Shown here in pieces: positions 11,580-24,299 of a stretch of DNA of 64,000 nucleotides. The position numbers and the translations under genes were made by a program. The first letter of the stretch is position 1; every line of letters begins with the position of its first letter. The DNA is from Sabellastarte sp. h YS-2021 (Eukaryota; Annelida; Polychaeta; Sabellida; Sabellidae). The notes under the pieces were generated by a model. The model had not been told where the DNA came from. It did no database searches and saw only the letters and a program-made list of their open reading frames with translations. The stretch is from assembly GCA_964017235.1 (NCBI GenBank), contig OZ024927.1, forward strand, positions 50,907,293-50,971,292, written 5' to 3'.

Positions 11580-14500
11580 GGCATATTTAGAAAAAATTGT
11601 CTATCTGTAACACTTTTAGAGATAAAAGATATTTACTTATTTTAGTGGCTATTACTCTGCCATCGAAAGAGCTACAGTTCTGCAACTTCACTATGTGGTA
11701 AATCACCCAAAAGCAGGTGAATGACTTATTTAGAAGAAATTGCCTACCTGTAATACTTTTAGAGATAAAAGACATTTACTCATTTTAGTAGCTATTACTC
11801 AGCTATCCAAAGAGCTACAGTTCTGCAACTTCACTATGTGGTAGACCACCCAAAAGTAGGTGAATGACTTATTTAGAAGAAATTGCCTACCTGTAATACT
11901 TTTAGAGATAAAAGACATTTACTCATTTTAGTAGCTATCACTCAGCTATCCAAAGAGCTACAGTTCTGCAACTTCAATATGTGGTAGATCACACAAAAGT
12001 AGGTGAATGACTTTAGACGAAATTGCCTACCTGTAACACTTTTAGAGATAAAAGACATTTACTCATTTTAGTGGCTATTACTCAGCTATCCAAAGAGCTA
12101 CAGTTCTGCAACTTCACTATGTGGTAGTGTTGTTAACGGTTTTCCGGTATGCGGAATATCGTTTCGTTTTAGTAGAAAAAACGAAATCCGCAAAGAATAT
12201 TTGGGAACCGGTTATTGTAAAAGTTATTATTTTAGGCTTTCTAATGGCTGATACTTCATAGAAACACCAAAAAATATACATACTTTGTAAAATATGTCCC
12301 AATTTTACTTTATATTGAGCAAAAATCATTTTTACGTACTTAATAATATCTCGCGAAAGCCACTTCCATTTGCAAGTTATCGCTCATGTACGCCGGCAAA
12401 TAATTTTCAATGCACAGAACAAGTATACGAAATACCGGATTTCGTTTCGTTTCAAAGCCCCGGTAACCGGTTTGGACTTCTGTAAACGATGCCACCACTA
12501 CTATGTGGTAGATCACCCAAAAGCAGGTGAATGACTTATTTTAAAGAAATTGCCTACCCGTAATACTTTTAGAGATAAAAGACATTTACTCATTTTAGTA
12601 GCTATTACTCAGCTATCCAAAGAGCTACAGTTCTGCAACTTCAATATGTGGTAGATCACACAAAAGTAGGTGAATGACTTTAGACGAAATTGCCTACCTG
12701 TAACACTTTTAGAGATAAAAGACATTTACTCATTTTAGTGGCTATTACTCAGCTATCCAAAGAGCTACAGTTCTGCAACTTCACTATGTGGTAGATCACC
12801 CAAAAGCAGGTGAATGACTTATTTAAAAGAAATGGCCTACCCGTAATACTTTTAGAGATAAAAGACATTTACTCATTTTAGTAGCTATTACTCGGCTATC
12901 CAAAGAGCTCCAGTTCTGCAACTTCACTATGTGGTAGATCACCCAAAAGTATGTGAATGACTTATTTAGAAAAAATTGCCTACCTGTAATACTTTTAGAG
13001 ATAAAAGACATTTACTCATTTTAGTAGCTATTACTCAGCTATCCAAAGAGCTACAGTTCTGCAACTTCACTATGCGGTAGATTGCCCAAAAGTACGTGAA
13101 TGACTTATTAAGAAGAAATTGCCTACCTGTAATACTTTTAGAGATAAAAGACATTTACTCATTTTAGTAGCTATTACTCAGTTATCCAAAGAGCTACAGT
13201 TTTGCAACTTCACTATGTGGTAGATCACCCAAAATTAGGTGAATGACTTATTTAGAAGAAATTGCCTATGTGTAATATTTTTAGAGATAAAAGACAATTA
13301 CTCATTTTAGTAGCTATTACTCAGCTATCCAAAGAGCTACAGTTCTGCAACTTCACTAAGTGGTAGATCACCCAAAAGTAGGTGATTGACTTATTTAGAA
13401 GAAATTGCCTACCTGTAATACTTTTAGAAATAAAAGACATTTACTCATTTTAGTAGCTATTACTCAGCTATCCAAAGAGCTACAGTTCTGCAACTTCACT
13501 ATGTGGTAGATCACACAAAAGTACGTGAATGACTTATTTAGAAGAAATTGCCTATGTGTAATATTTTTAGAGATAAAAGACATTTACTCATTTTGGTAGC
13601 TATTACTGAGCTATCCAAAGAGCTACAGTTCTGCAACTTCACTATGTGGTAGATCACCCAAAAGCATGTGAATGACTTATTTAGAAGAAATTGCCTACCT
13701 GTAATACTTTTAGAGATAAAAGACATTTACTCATTTTAGTAGCTATTACTCAGCTATCCAAAGAGCTACAGTTCTGCAACTTCACTATGTGGTAGATCAC
13801 ACAAAAGTACGTGAATGACTTATTTAGAAGAAATTGCCTATGTGTAATATTTTTAGAGATAAAAGACATTTACTCATTTTGGTAGCTATTACTGAGCTAT
13901 CCAAAGAGCTACAGTTCTGCAACTTCACTATGTGGTAGATCACCCAAAAGCATGTGAATGACTTATTTAGAAGAAATTGCCTACCTGTAATACTTTTAGA
14001 GATAAAAGACATTTACTCATTTTAGTAGCTATTACTCAGCTATCCAAAGAGCTACAGTTCTGCAACTTCACTATGTGGTAGATCACCCAAAAGTACGTGA
14101 ATGACTTATTTAGAAGAAATTGCCTACCTGTAATACTTTTAGAGATAAAAGACATTTACTCATTTTAGTAGCTATTACTCAGCTATCCAAAGAGCTACAG
14201 TTCTGCAACTTCTCTATGTGGTAGATGACCCAAAAGTAGGTGAATGACTTATTTATAAGAAATTGCCTATCTGTAAAACTTTTAAAGATAAAAGACATTT
14301 ACTCATTTTAGTAACTATTACTCAGCTATCCAAAGAGCTACAGTTCTGCAACTTCTCTATGTGGTAGATGACCCAAAAGTAGGTGAATGAGTTACGTATA
14401 AGAAATTCCCTATCTGTAAAACTGTTAAAGATAAAAGACATTTACTCGTTTTAGTAGCTATTACTCAGCTATCCAAAGAGCTACAGTTCTGCAACTTCTC

Positions 14501-15330
14501 TATGTGGTAGATGACCCAAAAGTAGGTGAATGACTTATTTAGAAGAAATTGCCTATGTGTAATATTTTTAGAGATAAAAGACATTTACTCATTTTAGTAG
14601 CTATTACTCAGCTATCCAAAGAGCTACAGTTCTGCAACTTCACTATGTGGTAGATCACCCAAAAGTACGTGAATGACTTATTTAGAAGAAATTGCCTACC
14701 TGTAATACTTTTAGAGATAAAAGACATTTACTCATTTTAGTAGCTATTACTCAGCTATCCAAAGAGCTACAGTTCTGCAACTTCTCTATGTGGTAGATGA
14801 CCCAAAAGTAGGTGAATGACTTATTTATAAGAAATTGCCTAGCTGTAAAACTTTTAAAGATAAAAGACATTTACTCATTTTAGTAACTATTACTCAGCTA
14901 TCCAAAGAGCTACAGTTCTGCAACTTCTCTATGTGGTAGATGACCCAAAAGTAGGTGAATGAGTTACGTATAAGAAATTCCCTATCTGTAAAACTGTTAA
15001 AGATAAAAGACATTTACTCATTTTAGTAGCTATTACTCAGCTATCCAAAGAGCTACAGTTCTGCAACTTCTCTATGTGGCAGATCACCCAAAAGTAGGTG
15101 AATGACTTATTTAGAAGAAATTGCCTATGTGTAATATTTTTAGAGATAAAAGACATTTACTCATTTTAGTAGCTATTACTGAGCTATCCAAAGAGCTACA
15201 GTTCTGCAACTTCACTATGTGGTAGATCACCCAAAAGTAGGTGAATGACTTATTTAGAAGAAATTGCCTACCTATAATACTTTTAGAGATAAAAGACATT
15301 TACTCATTTTAGTAGCTCTTGCTCAGCTAT
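11580..15330. repeat. 143-bp satellite array, about 23 units
   Basis: Units share TTTTAGAGATAAAAGACATT, then TAGCTATTACTCAGCTATCC, then GCAACTTC.CTATGTGGTAG and CCCAAAAGTAGGTGAATGA. Successive anchors fall at 143-bp spacing, with an occasional 140. Blocks of units are themselves duplicated: 13501-13786 recurs at 13787-14072 (286 bp, two units), and the variant units near 14212 recur near 14784 (572 bp, four units). One unit is split by a MITE at 12125-12500. Confidence 0.9.
12125..12500. mobile_element. hAT-like MITE inserted in the 143-bp array, 376 bp
   Basis: A perfect 8-bp target duplication, CTATGTGG, flanks it (12117-12124 and 12501-12508), and the CTATGTGG word belongs to the satellite unit. 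The element begins TAGTGTTG and ends CACCACTA, a short imperfect inverted repeat, with inner GGTTTTCCGG/CCGGTAACCGG and CGTTTCGTTT motifs. The interior has no coding capacity. The insertion postdates that satellite unit. Confidence 0.8.
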
Positions 15331-15349
15331 CTACTCACTTAGCTATTGA

Positions 15350-16950
15350 CCTACATCTGCAAAAGCAACAAAAATATAAAGGACACAGGAAAGTAAGCTT
15401 TTGAAAAACTAGATGAATAACAAATGAAAAGATTTGCCTAACTTTGGTACTTGTGAAGGTATTTGACATTTATTTCCATCGTAATTTTGCTTCAAATAAG
15501 GAAATAGCTATTGCTCACTTATGACATGCAACAGAACCCCAAACTATATGCCATCTTATAGTTAAGGACAAAGTAGCTGAATAACATATTTTAGGAAAAT
15601 ACTCTAACTGCAATACTTTTGGAGTTACAATGGATTTACTCAACAGTCACAATTTCAAAGTAGCTATTACTCAGCTATCCAATGTGCAACAGGTTTGAAA
15701 CTTTATTATGTGATAGCTTACCAAAAACTAGATGAATAACATATTTGAAAAGAATTCCCTAACTTTAATACTTTTGAAGATATTTGACATTTACTTATGT
15801 CATTATTTTGCTACAAATAAGAAAATAGCTATTACTCACTTATGGCATGCAATAGAACCCCAAACTATATGCCATCTTATAATTAAGGACAAAGTAGCTG
15901 AATAACATATTTTAGGAAAATACTCTATCTGCACTAGTTTTGGAGTTACAATACATTTACTCAACTGCAGAATTTCAAAGTAGCTATACTCAGCTATCCA
16001 ATGTGCAACAGATCTGAAACGTTACTATGTGATAGCTTATCAAAAAGTAGATGAATAACATATTTGAAAAGAATTCCCTAACTTTAATACTTTTGAAGAT
16101 ATTTGACATTTACTTATGTCATTATTTTGCTACAAATAAGAAAATAGCTATTACTCACTTATGGCATGCAATAGAACCCCAAACTATATGCCATCTTATA
16201 ATTAAGGACAAAGTAGCTGAATAACATATTTTAGGAAAATACTCTATCTGCACTAGTTAAGGAGTTACAATAGATTTACTCAACTGCAGAATTTCAAAGT
16301 AGCTATACTCAGCTATCCAATGTGCAACATATGTGAAACATTACTATGTGATAGCTTATCAAAAAGTAGACGAATAACATATTTGAAAAGAATTCCCTAA
16401 CTTTAATACTTTTGAAGATATTTGACATTTACTTATGTCATTATTTTGCTACAAATAAGAAAATAGCTATCACTTATGGCATGCAATAGAACCCCAAACT
16501 ATATGCCATCTTATAGTTAAGGACAAAGTAGCTGAACAACATATTTTAGGAAAATACTCTAACTGCACTAGTTTTAGAGTTACAATGGATTTACTCAACA
16601 GTCACAATTTCAAAGTAGCTATTACTCAGCTATACAATGTGCAACAGGTTTGAAACTTTACTATGTGATAGCTTATCAAAAAGTAGATGAACAACATATT
16701 TGAAAAGAATTCCCTAACTTTAATACTTTTGAAGATATTTGACATTTACTCATGTCATTATTTTGCTACAAATAAGAAAATAGCTATTACTCACTTAAGG
16801 CATGCAATGGGACCCCAAACTATGTACTGCCTTATAGCTCAGGACAAAGTAGCTGAACAACATATTTGAAGAAAAAGTTGTAACTGCAATACTTTTTGAG
16901 TTATGAGCCCTTTACTCCAAGTAGCTAAGATTGCTATTACTCACTTTTCT
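15350..16950. repeat. 319-bp satellite array, four to five units
   Basis: The anchor ATATTTGAAAAGAATTCCCT recurs at 15741, 16060, 16379 and 16696. Each unit has two halves that both resemble the 143-bp unit (TAGCTATTACTCAGCTATCC in one, TAGCTATTACTCACTTATGG in the other). The 319-bp unit therefore looks like a diverged dimer that then amplified. Flanking partial units lie at 15350-15420 and 16860-16950. Confidence 0.85.
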
Positions 16951-17117
16951 TTAGGCCTAAGTCCATAAAACCAAAAAAATTTTCGAGGGCGTGAAAATTC
17001 ATTGGGACAATTAATTTACAAAAAATCTGTAGCTGTAGTAGTTTTGGAGAAATCTGCGTGACTAACTAACGCATGCACTCACACACGCACGCACGCACAC
17101 ACAGGCATCATTTCATA

Positions 17118-17150
17118 ATCTCCCTCCCGGGCTAAAGCCCGGCGGGAGAT
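17118..17150 (+). repeat. 3' terminal hairpin of the 11.4-17.2 kb element
   Basis: Nested stems ATCTCCC/GGGAGAT and CCGGGCT/AGCCCGG are separated by a small asymmetric bulge and an AA loop. It is GC-rich in AT-rich surroundings and preceded by an ACGCACGCACACAC microsatellite. Subterminal hairpins of this kind mark the 3' ends of Helitron-like elements. Confidence 0.65.
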
Positions 17151-17156
17151 AATTAA

Positions 17157-17440
17157 TAAGGCTGTAATAGATAACCATGTTACCTGGAAACAGTACTCAA
17201 AACAAAGTTTAAATCCATAACTTATTTGGGTAAACTGTACTGTAGTACTGAAGACAGATGTATCTATCAGCCATTAGTTTTTCACACAATTTTCTTTATT
17301 TTCAGATACTTAATATTTTATTTTTGATACATGTGTTTACATCATCCACCATATTTGTTTTTGTCATTAATATACCTCAACCCTAGAATTACAATCAGTT
17401 TTCATCGTCATTCTGACAATGCGTAATAAAATTTAACAAG
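17157..17440. repeat. Diverged direct repeat, right copy (partner 10475-10800)
   Basis: See the partner entry. The order of conserved blocks is the same in both copies, with indels between them. Confidence 0.55.
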
Positions 17441-17485
17441 GATAAAAACTCTTTCCCTATTTTTTTTTTCTACTACATTTGTTAC

Positions 17486-17881
17486 TAGTGGTGGGATCGC
17501 CAGCTTAAATGGCAGATCAAGCATCACTTGTTGGAAACGAGTTGAACTTGAGTAATTTTCGGGATAAAGTATTTTGTTTGTTAGCCATTAATATGGAAAA
17601 TATTTTACATAACCGTACGTGAGGCAAAACTTTGACCTGGAAATGGCTTTCATAATATAATTTAAGTTAAATCTTCATTGATTTAAGCCAGAATAAAGTA
17701 AAAATGCAATATATTTTGGAAAATTTCAGATATTTCTATTGTTTTAGTGAAGTGTCAACCTTAGATGGTGAAAATAATGACGTTTTCAAAAACTCGAGTT
17801 TCACTTGCACAGATTGATGTGACCCCCAATTATCGCCCATCGAGTTACAACTCGAATTTCAGTCAACTCATCCCAGCATTA
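17486..17881. mobile_element. hAT-like MITE, 396 bp
   Basis: The left end TAGTGGTGGGAT and the right end ATCCCAGCATTA are inverted with two mismatches. The flanking 8-mers TTTGTTAC and GTTGTTAC differ at one base. No transposase is encoded. It lies about 280 bp beyond the stop codon of the main gene. Confidence 0.7.
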
Positions 17882-18160
17882 GTTGTTACCATGAAGTGTG
17901 TCAGTATCTTAAATGGGTACATACTGAAGCTTAAAACTAAATGTCTAAATTTTTTAAATAATCAAAAATACATTAAATGCATCAGCTGCATATTATCTTA
18001 ACTTGTACTGTTTTACAGGCAATACTTTTCAGGCTTATTACTTTTTCCAAAGATTTTTAGTGGATTTCAATCTGTTAACTCACTTAAGAACCAAACAAAC
18101 TCACAATTCCTGTGACTCACTTAATGCCAAACCCTGTACTGACTAACTCAGCTCTATAAC

Positions 18161-21100
18161 TCAATAATTCTCTTTATTATCAGGTATCACAGCAGAAGAG
18201 GACACACCAGTGAGTACCCGTGGGCTGACAGGCCCGTACATTTCCAACCAGTGTTTCTTCATCTTGAAACCCTCGGTGTCCTCTGCTCGCTTCTTGCCTG
18301 CCCTGCCTTTACCCTGGTTGATGTTACTGCTGGCCTGCAAGCACTTGATCTCAGAAACACAGGACTTTGGACTGTCTTTAGACTGAGAAGAGATGCCATC
18401 ATTCAAAGACTTCTTCCGACGCTTCTTGTTACTTGAATGCTTAGGTTTATGTCTCTTCTTCAAACATGGCGGCGTTTCTGTCACTGCTGTTGAAGTTAAA
18501 GTCTCCTGTTCAGTTCTTGGTAGAATATGTGACACTGCTGAAATCACATTTGTTGCCCCTAAAGGTACAGTTGTATTCTCACTTGATTGCACTACTTCTG
18601 GATTTACTTTCTTCTCCTTGAGCTTTGCTTTCAATGCTTTACTCTTACCTACTCTGGGACTGGAGTACTGCGTTGGTACAGGTCTTACTAGGAGATGACT
18701 CACCCCATCAGTACAGGATGAGTAGATGTCCTTTAAACTCGACAGATCCTCTGCTGATCTACATTTATCCAAACTGAACTTTGGTTTAATGTGTTCAGAT
18801 ACATAGAAAGGGGACACCGATTTGGGCCTTTCCTTTTCATTTGAGAGGTTTGCCTTGGGGTCGTGTTCATATTTTCTGTGTGGAGATAAGGACTTGGGTC
18901 TTTTATTGCCAGAAACTTGTATTAATTCACCTGACTCAGTATGTTGTCCATCACAAGCAGTTACATTGACTTCTGGTTTTGGTGGGGATTCACTAAGTAA
19001 AGCCTGTTGAGGGATTGCAGGCTTCTTTAAAATGTCACCAACAACAAGATTTAATTTATTGCAATTAAATATCTGTTCTATAGGAAGGCTAACAATGACA
19101 CTGGGACTGATGGACAGAGTAGGGGTTATTCCTACCTTTTCATCAGGTGATTTGATTTCAGATTTGTGAAAATTATCAGTACAATCAGTGCCTGAACTAC
19201 CACTATGTATATCGACTGTCTTCACATGTTCCCCTTCCCAACATAAGTCTCCACTACTTAAACTACTTTGAGCATCCATCACTGTTACTTCTGTCACATT
19301 CTTCCTTACTTTCAAGTCAATCTCAAAACCCGTCTTTATATTCTCATTTCCCACGACATTTTCTTTAAAATTTGCACTTTGCATTGTTTGTTCAACTACA
19401 GTACATTCATCATCGACCTTTTTTAGCTTCAGTTTGTTATCCACAGAGGGGACAACCTTGTCTTTTTCATAACTCTTTAGGGCCTTTTTCCCACTTGCCA
19501 CAGCACCTTTTACCACTGTCGATTTCTTTGGTGTGGTCAGAGGTTTACCAAATTGGCTTTTCTGGCCAGCTGGCTGATGCACCAACAAGTCTGTTTTCTT
19601 GTTCTGTTTTAAGATGGTCTCATTTGACACAGTCCTGAATGGTGGTCTTACAGGTGGCTTTTTACTTGACACCACTGTTACTGTTGTTGGCTTTGCCACT
19701 GGTTTCTTGCACAGTTTACCTGCACTTATACCAGTAGATCTGTTTGTGACTGGCTTTGGTTTATTGACTTTATTCATGTCTTCCTCACGTCTAATTCTCT
19801 TGGAGGGAGTGGACAAGCTGGTCTTGCTGTTGCCAGACATCTGCCTCTTCTTGGAGGTTTTTATCACTGGATCCCTGGGTTCATCAGTCAGTGTGATCAC
19901 ACTGACATCATCCATGTTCACCACCTCAGTCTCAATGTTACCCACTGCTTTCTCTTCAGTTAAGTATGAAATCAGTGGAAAAAACTTTTTGGTTTTCTGA
20001 GGCTTTCGCTTTCTGATGAAGTCTTTTGTGACCTTACCCCTAGCCTGTCTGCTTTGATAGGTATAATTGTGGTCATCAAACCCTTTTGTCTTAGCATGTT
20101 TGGTGATTTTGGGTGTACTTGTCTGTGCCATACCACTTTCTGTATTATTCCCACACGTGTCTTTTTGTATTGGACTTTCACCCGGATCCTGAGATTGCTC
20201 TCCCATAAAGCCTTTGGCACTTGTAGCATCAGGCTTTACTGGACTGAAGTTAGACAAGCTCACAGCCAGGTCATCCAAAGAGGTTTTGGTGATTACACTA
20301 AATCCCTGAGAAGGGACAGGCTCAGTGGTTTTGGGCAACCGTTGAATTTCCTCAGTCAGTAACCCTGAATGACCAGTCTCCTTATGACCATCACACCTGG
20401 TTTTCTCTGAAGTCTGAACTTTGCTTTCTTCATGGCTGCCACCACACACTTTATTTGGACTGTATGCAGTCTGTATATCAAACCCCACACTCTCCATACT
20501 GATGTTGCTCATATTACTATCCTCACTCATCACTTGGACACTAGCCTTCTCAGAACTCTTATGTTTCTGCTTTTGTACTGGAATGGGAGACTTTTTCCGC
20601 AATGGGATATCAATACCTTGCAAGGGCTGCAGCATATCAGGAAGGCTGTCAACATCTGCGAAAGGTAGTATCTTCCAGACTTCATCTGTGTTTTCACTGT
20701 CCTGTGTACTGTCCACTTCGTCCTCTACCTGTAGCGATGAGAGCGAGTCTCGAGGTACAAATGAATGCTCTGCAGTGGAGATATCACAGGTACAGGATAG
20801 GTTGGACTGGTTGGACTCTTCCTCATTCTCCAGATCCAACACACAGTGGTGAGATACACTCTGAATGTCCCCATCACTACAATGAGAGTCCTCATCGAAT
20901 ATGTCTGTGTCTGTATGCTTCTTTCCCTTAACTCTCTCCCCGGCGGGACTGATAACAATGGGTTTGAACACATAAGCAGAGGATGGCAGGTGGATGGAGT
21001 TATTCCCATCATTGATTGTACCATACCTCTCTTTAACATCAAAACAAATGGACATGTCCTTGTCACCATTTTCAACCTCACACTTTATGTCCATTTCAGA

Positions 21101-22155
21101 TATATCTGCAGCTCCCTTTATCAGACAATTTTCATTGAAATCACTCAGCACTGAAGAGTTCTCCTTCAAATCGTAGCCATCATCCATTTTCTCATCTTTG
21201 ATATCTACTTGCGACACAGAAGGCAACTCGTTTGTCACTTTACCAGCGTCCCCAACAACAATGTCCTTCTTAAGTTCCTTTGCAACCCTCAATGCATGCT
21301 GTTTCTTCAGCACCTGTTTTCTCTTGTCACTCTTGGCAGATCGTTTCTCCGTGTGAGTTGGGCTGGTGCTTTTTGTGCTTTTCTTATGCATGTCACTCTC
21401 CTCAGAAACAAACTGTTTAACTAGTTTATCATGCATTACCTTTGCAAATTGACCTTGTTCCACACGATACTTGTCACTGCCAGCAAATGATAGCTTTTTG
21501 TGTTTGGTAATGCCCAGGGCCCCGGAAATGCTACTATCTTTACTGTAACTGTCCACAGTCACACTTTTGTGTGTGCCACTAAGACTCCTTTCACTAAAAG
21601 AAGCACTTGCATCATCCCTTTTGTCTGGAGTTTTTGTTTTAGGGGAGATTAACTGGGTTTTTGACACACTGTCAAGCCCTGGTGGTAAAGGCACACCCAT
21701 AATTCTAGCCTGCAGTGACAACAGCTTGAGAAAGTCTGTAGTCATTGGGGATATCTTTGGATTGGGGGGTGGAGTAGTTCTGCATTCTCTGCCTGATACA
21801 CTTTGGTGGTACTTTATCTTGATGAATTCTTTCAGGGTTTTCTCCAGAAGCTCCCTCTGGCCCTTATCTGTGGTCACAGCCTTAAAAGCTGCATCGAATG
21901 AACACAAATCCCCTGACTTGTGCAGTGGGGCATCATGTAGCAGTGGAGAGGTTGGCAGTTCATATCTCTTTGGACCTGGTGTGGTGGGTTTGTAGAAGGC
22001 ACTAGGTCTGTTGGGACTGTCATCCAGTATAACTCCTGCAGAGCTGGGCCTATTGGGCTGTAGGCGACGGACTTGTGGTGTTCTGAGCTTGGGTAGGGTA
22101 CCATCAGCACTGAATGAACGTTTGCGAAACGATGACTTCACCAGTGGTAATGGTG
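18161..22155 (-). CDS. Terminal coding exon of large nuclear-type disordered protein with C-terminal KEN box
   Basis: An uninterrupted minus-strand frame gives residues 75-1405 of the model, ending in TGA. The acceptor (TTGATTTGTTTAG, just beyond 22155) restores phase with the preceding exon (GAG G / CA CCA). The chain is Ser/Lys/Thr-rich and probably disordered, with no enzyme motif or transmembrane span. Visible features are proline/Arg-rich segments at about 75-145, a possible helix near 175-190 (LLEKTLKEFIKIKY), CDK-type S/T-P-x-K/R sites (TPDK, TPSK, SPHR), basic clusters like nuclear localisation signals (KRIRRE, NKKRRKK) and the last residues DNKENY. KEN is the APC/C-Cdh1 degron, so cell-cycle-regulated turnover is plausible but inferred. 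Its long uninterrupted reading frame also contrasts with the decayed neighbours. The gene family is not recognised. Confidence 0.9.
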
Positions 22156-23484
22156 CTAAACAAATCAAGAAGACAGATACTGATCAGATTTTGTGCATTG
22201 GCTAGAGTAACAAATTTGAAGTTCACCAGTGTGAGGAATAAGCGAGGAAAGAAATCTGTGTATCTTAACTGGAATTTTGGAAAATTTCTGAATTTTTTAT
22301 ATATTTACATTTTTGGAATATTCTGGCCAAAATATAGTTTTTGAGACAATTAAAGTCTATCAATGCAATTTACTTTGAATTTTGTGGCTTGATTAATTTG
22401 AATGCATATTCCCAATCATGAATATCATGTGAGGTAGGAATTAAAATCCAAGATTTTAATTCTGCTATTTGGTTAAACAAGATACTAATGTCTTTAAAAA
22501 ATCAAAAATTTTCACAAATCTATTAACACAAAGACAGTTGGAAATAAAATCCAGTATCAAACTTTTATGTAAATATATCTTACAAATTGACATTATACAA
22601 TTGAATTGTTTCACCATCACCCTTATTGTCTCATTTGACTGAAGAATATTCACACAAAAAGTGTTTGAACTATAGTAATTATTCCAACTAGTGGGTACAT
22701 AGTTTATCAAAAATTGTCAATATTTTTTGTTTTGGGACAGGGTTTCTGACACTGATGTGCAAAGACATATGTCAATATCAGCATTTTATGTACTTCCTTA
22801 AACTTCCTTGTAAGAAATTATAAACTTTTATTTCATATTTTTGTAGATTTTAATGCGTTATTGATCAAAACTGCCATGATTTGTTTTGATAAACTTCACT
22901 TCCAGTTAGCAGGCCTATTCGGTTGGGGATATGGTAGAACAAAACTTGAAAGTATCCTGGAATCGGACTGTTTAGCAGACAACATTATCCCCCAATATTA
23001 GAGCTGAAAGAGAAGACAAAAATCGTGGTCGAATATCCGCATCCCGGAATTCGGAAATTTTCGAATATTCGTTTGGTGTGTTTTAGTACTGTCCATTTAT
23101 TTTGCTGAAATACCCAAATGCGGTTGTTGGTACAACCGCATGAAAGTTGTCATAAAAACTTAAGCAAACGAGGTATATTTTCCTTAATTTTAATTATTTA
23201 TTATGTTATTGGACAAAAATCATACTTAATTGTGCTATTTTGCGTTTTGATGCCCAATTATTATACATATACCGAATATTTGTTTGCTCATGATGAAAGT
23301 CGAATACGGAAAATGCAGAGCGGAGAATGAATAATGCGAATATCCCTTTCAGCTCTACCCAATATCAGCCAATATTGAAATAATTTTACATTCGATATCA
23401 ATATCCACACAACCAAACTATGTACCCACTAAATCCTACACACTAATTTTGAAACATTTAAAGACAAAAAATTGACATATTTAC
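22156..23484 (-). other. Intron 2 of the main gene, containing a hAT MITE
   Basis: The intron is bounded by donor GTAAAT at 23484 and acceptor TTTAG at 22156 on the minus strand, and is 1.3 kb and AT-rich. The only identified insert is the MITE at 22999-23357. Confidence 0.85.
22999..23357. mobile_element. hAT-like MITE in intron 2, 359 bp
   Basis: The termini TAGAGCTGAAAG and CTTTCAGCTCTA are perfect 12-bp inverted repeats. A perfect 8-bp target duplication CCCAATAT lies at 22991-22998 and 23358-23365. The inner regions carry CGAATATCC/GAATATTCG-type palindromic words. The intact ends and duplication suggest a relatively recent insertion. Confidence 0.85.
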
Positions 23485-23602
23485 CCTCCTGTTGTTTTAC
23501 AGGACAATCTAGTCCCTTTTCAACAGAAACATCTTTTAAGACGTCTTGATTGAGCTTTATTGTCAAGGAGGAATCTTTTGAACCATCACATGTTACACAC
23601 AC
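23485..23602 (-). CDS. Exon 2 of the main gene
   Basis: The exon is 118 bp on the minus strand with acceptor TTTTTTGCAG and donor GAGG/GTAAAT. It reads 39 codons plus one base, starting in phase 0 as required by exon 1 and ending in phase 1 as required by the terminal exon. It encodes residues 36-74 and begins VCVTCDGSKDSS. Together with the end of exon 1 it gives an alternating hydrophobic pattern (FSVFGV then VCVT) that looks like beta strands, the only apparently globular part of the protein. No family was recognised. Confidence 0.85.
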
Positions 23603-24299
23603 CTGCAAAAAATATATATATAGATGTTGTGACAGAACTTTAAATCTGACAGAATTGCAAATTTCAGTTCAGAATTAGAAGACTTAAGACTTTTACCAAG
23701 GCTAAAATTGCTTAGTCAAACAATATATTCTTGAATTAAATATCACACTGCAGGACTTTAGGAGACCAAACATACACAGAGATGAATATTATTATTAGCC
23801 ACAGTTAAGCTAGGAATTTCTATAAGCTTATAAATGTGCTTCCCCAGACTGCTTGTAAAAAAAAAAAATTAAAATTTTCCTTCCAATTAATGCCATAATA
23901 ATTTTTACACATAACCGAAAAGAACTATGTATATGTCACATGTCAAATTAAAATTCATGGAGATTTAAAATCTGTCTTGGCCAAATTAAAATTTTGATTC
24001 CAAGCTGATTTTAGTAAAATATTAACCCTTGGCCAGGTAACATTTAATATTTCAATTTTGCCTTAGTAGCATTAAATTGTATAATTCATCTAGTAGACAT
24101 TCCAGTTAGCACTGGTTGATTTTAAAACTTGATTTTATCTGGGTGAAATTTATATCAAAGTTAACTAGAGGATCGCTCGCAAAAAAAAAAGATAATGTTT
24201 TTGCATAGCAAAAACAAAGCGTCCCGAAAAGGATATAAAGGTGAGTGCTAAAGTATTAAGAAAATGCTTCGTTTCTAGCCTTACACTGTTGTGGCAACC

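Larger units (their letters stand above)
11437..17152 (+). mobile_element. Helentron-like (HINE/pearl-type) tandem-repeat element, about 5.7 kb
   Basis: The left end TTATCTCCCGCCG (11437-11449) is a perfect 13-bp inverted match to CGGCGGGAGATAA at 17140-17152. The right end folds into a hairpin (17118-17150) with stem CCGGGCT/AGCCCGG and an outer ATCTCCC/GGGAGAT stem, followed by TTAAT. The body is non-coding satellite: 143-bp units, then 319-bp units, then a short ACGC/CA microsatellite before the hairpin. No replicase or helicase is present. Short terminal inverted repeat plus subterminal 3' hairpin plus satellite core is the layout known for non-autonomous Helentrons and the bivalve pearl elements. 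The class assignment is inference. Confidence 0.65.

Noticed and set aside
11587-15299. Repeated 62-aa ORFs beginning MSFISKSI on the minus strand
   Set aside because: They are identical by-products of the 143-bp satellite, with no splice or promoter context. The repetition reflects the DNA repeat and not a protein family.
18251-22205. Many plus- and minus-strand ORFs of 60-143 aa overlapping the 4-kb exon
   Set aside because: They are shadow frames of the long minus-strand coding exon. The long frame has coding composition and matching splice sites; the others do not.
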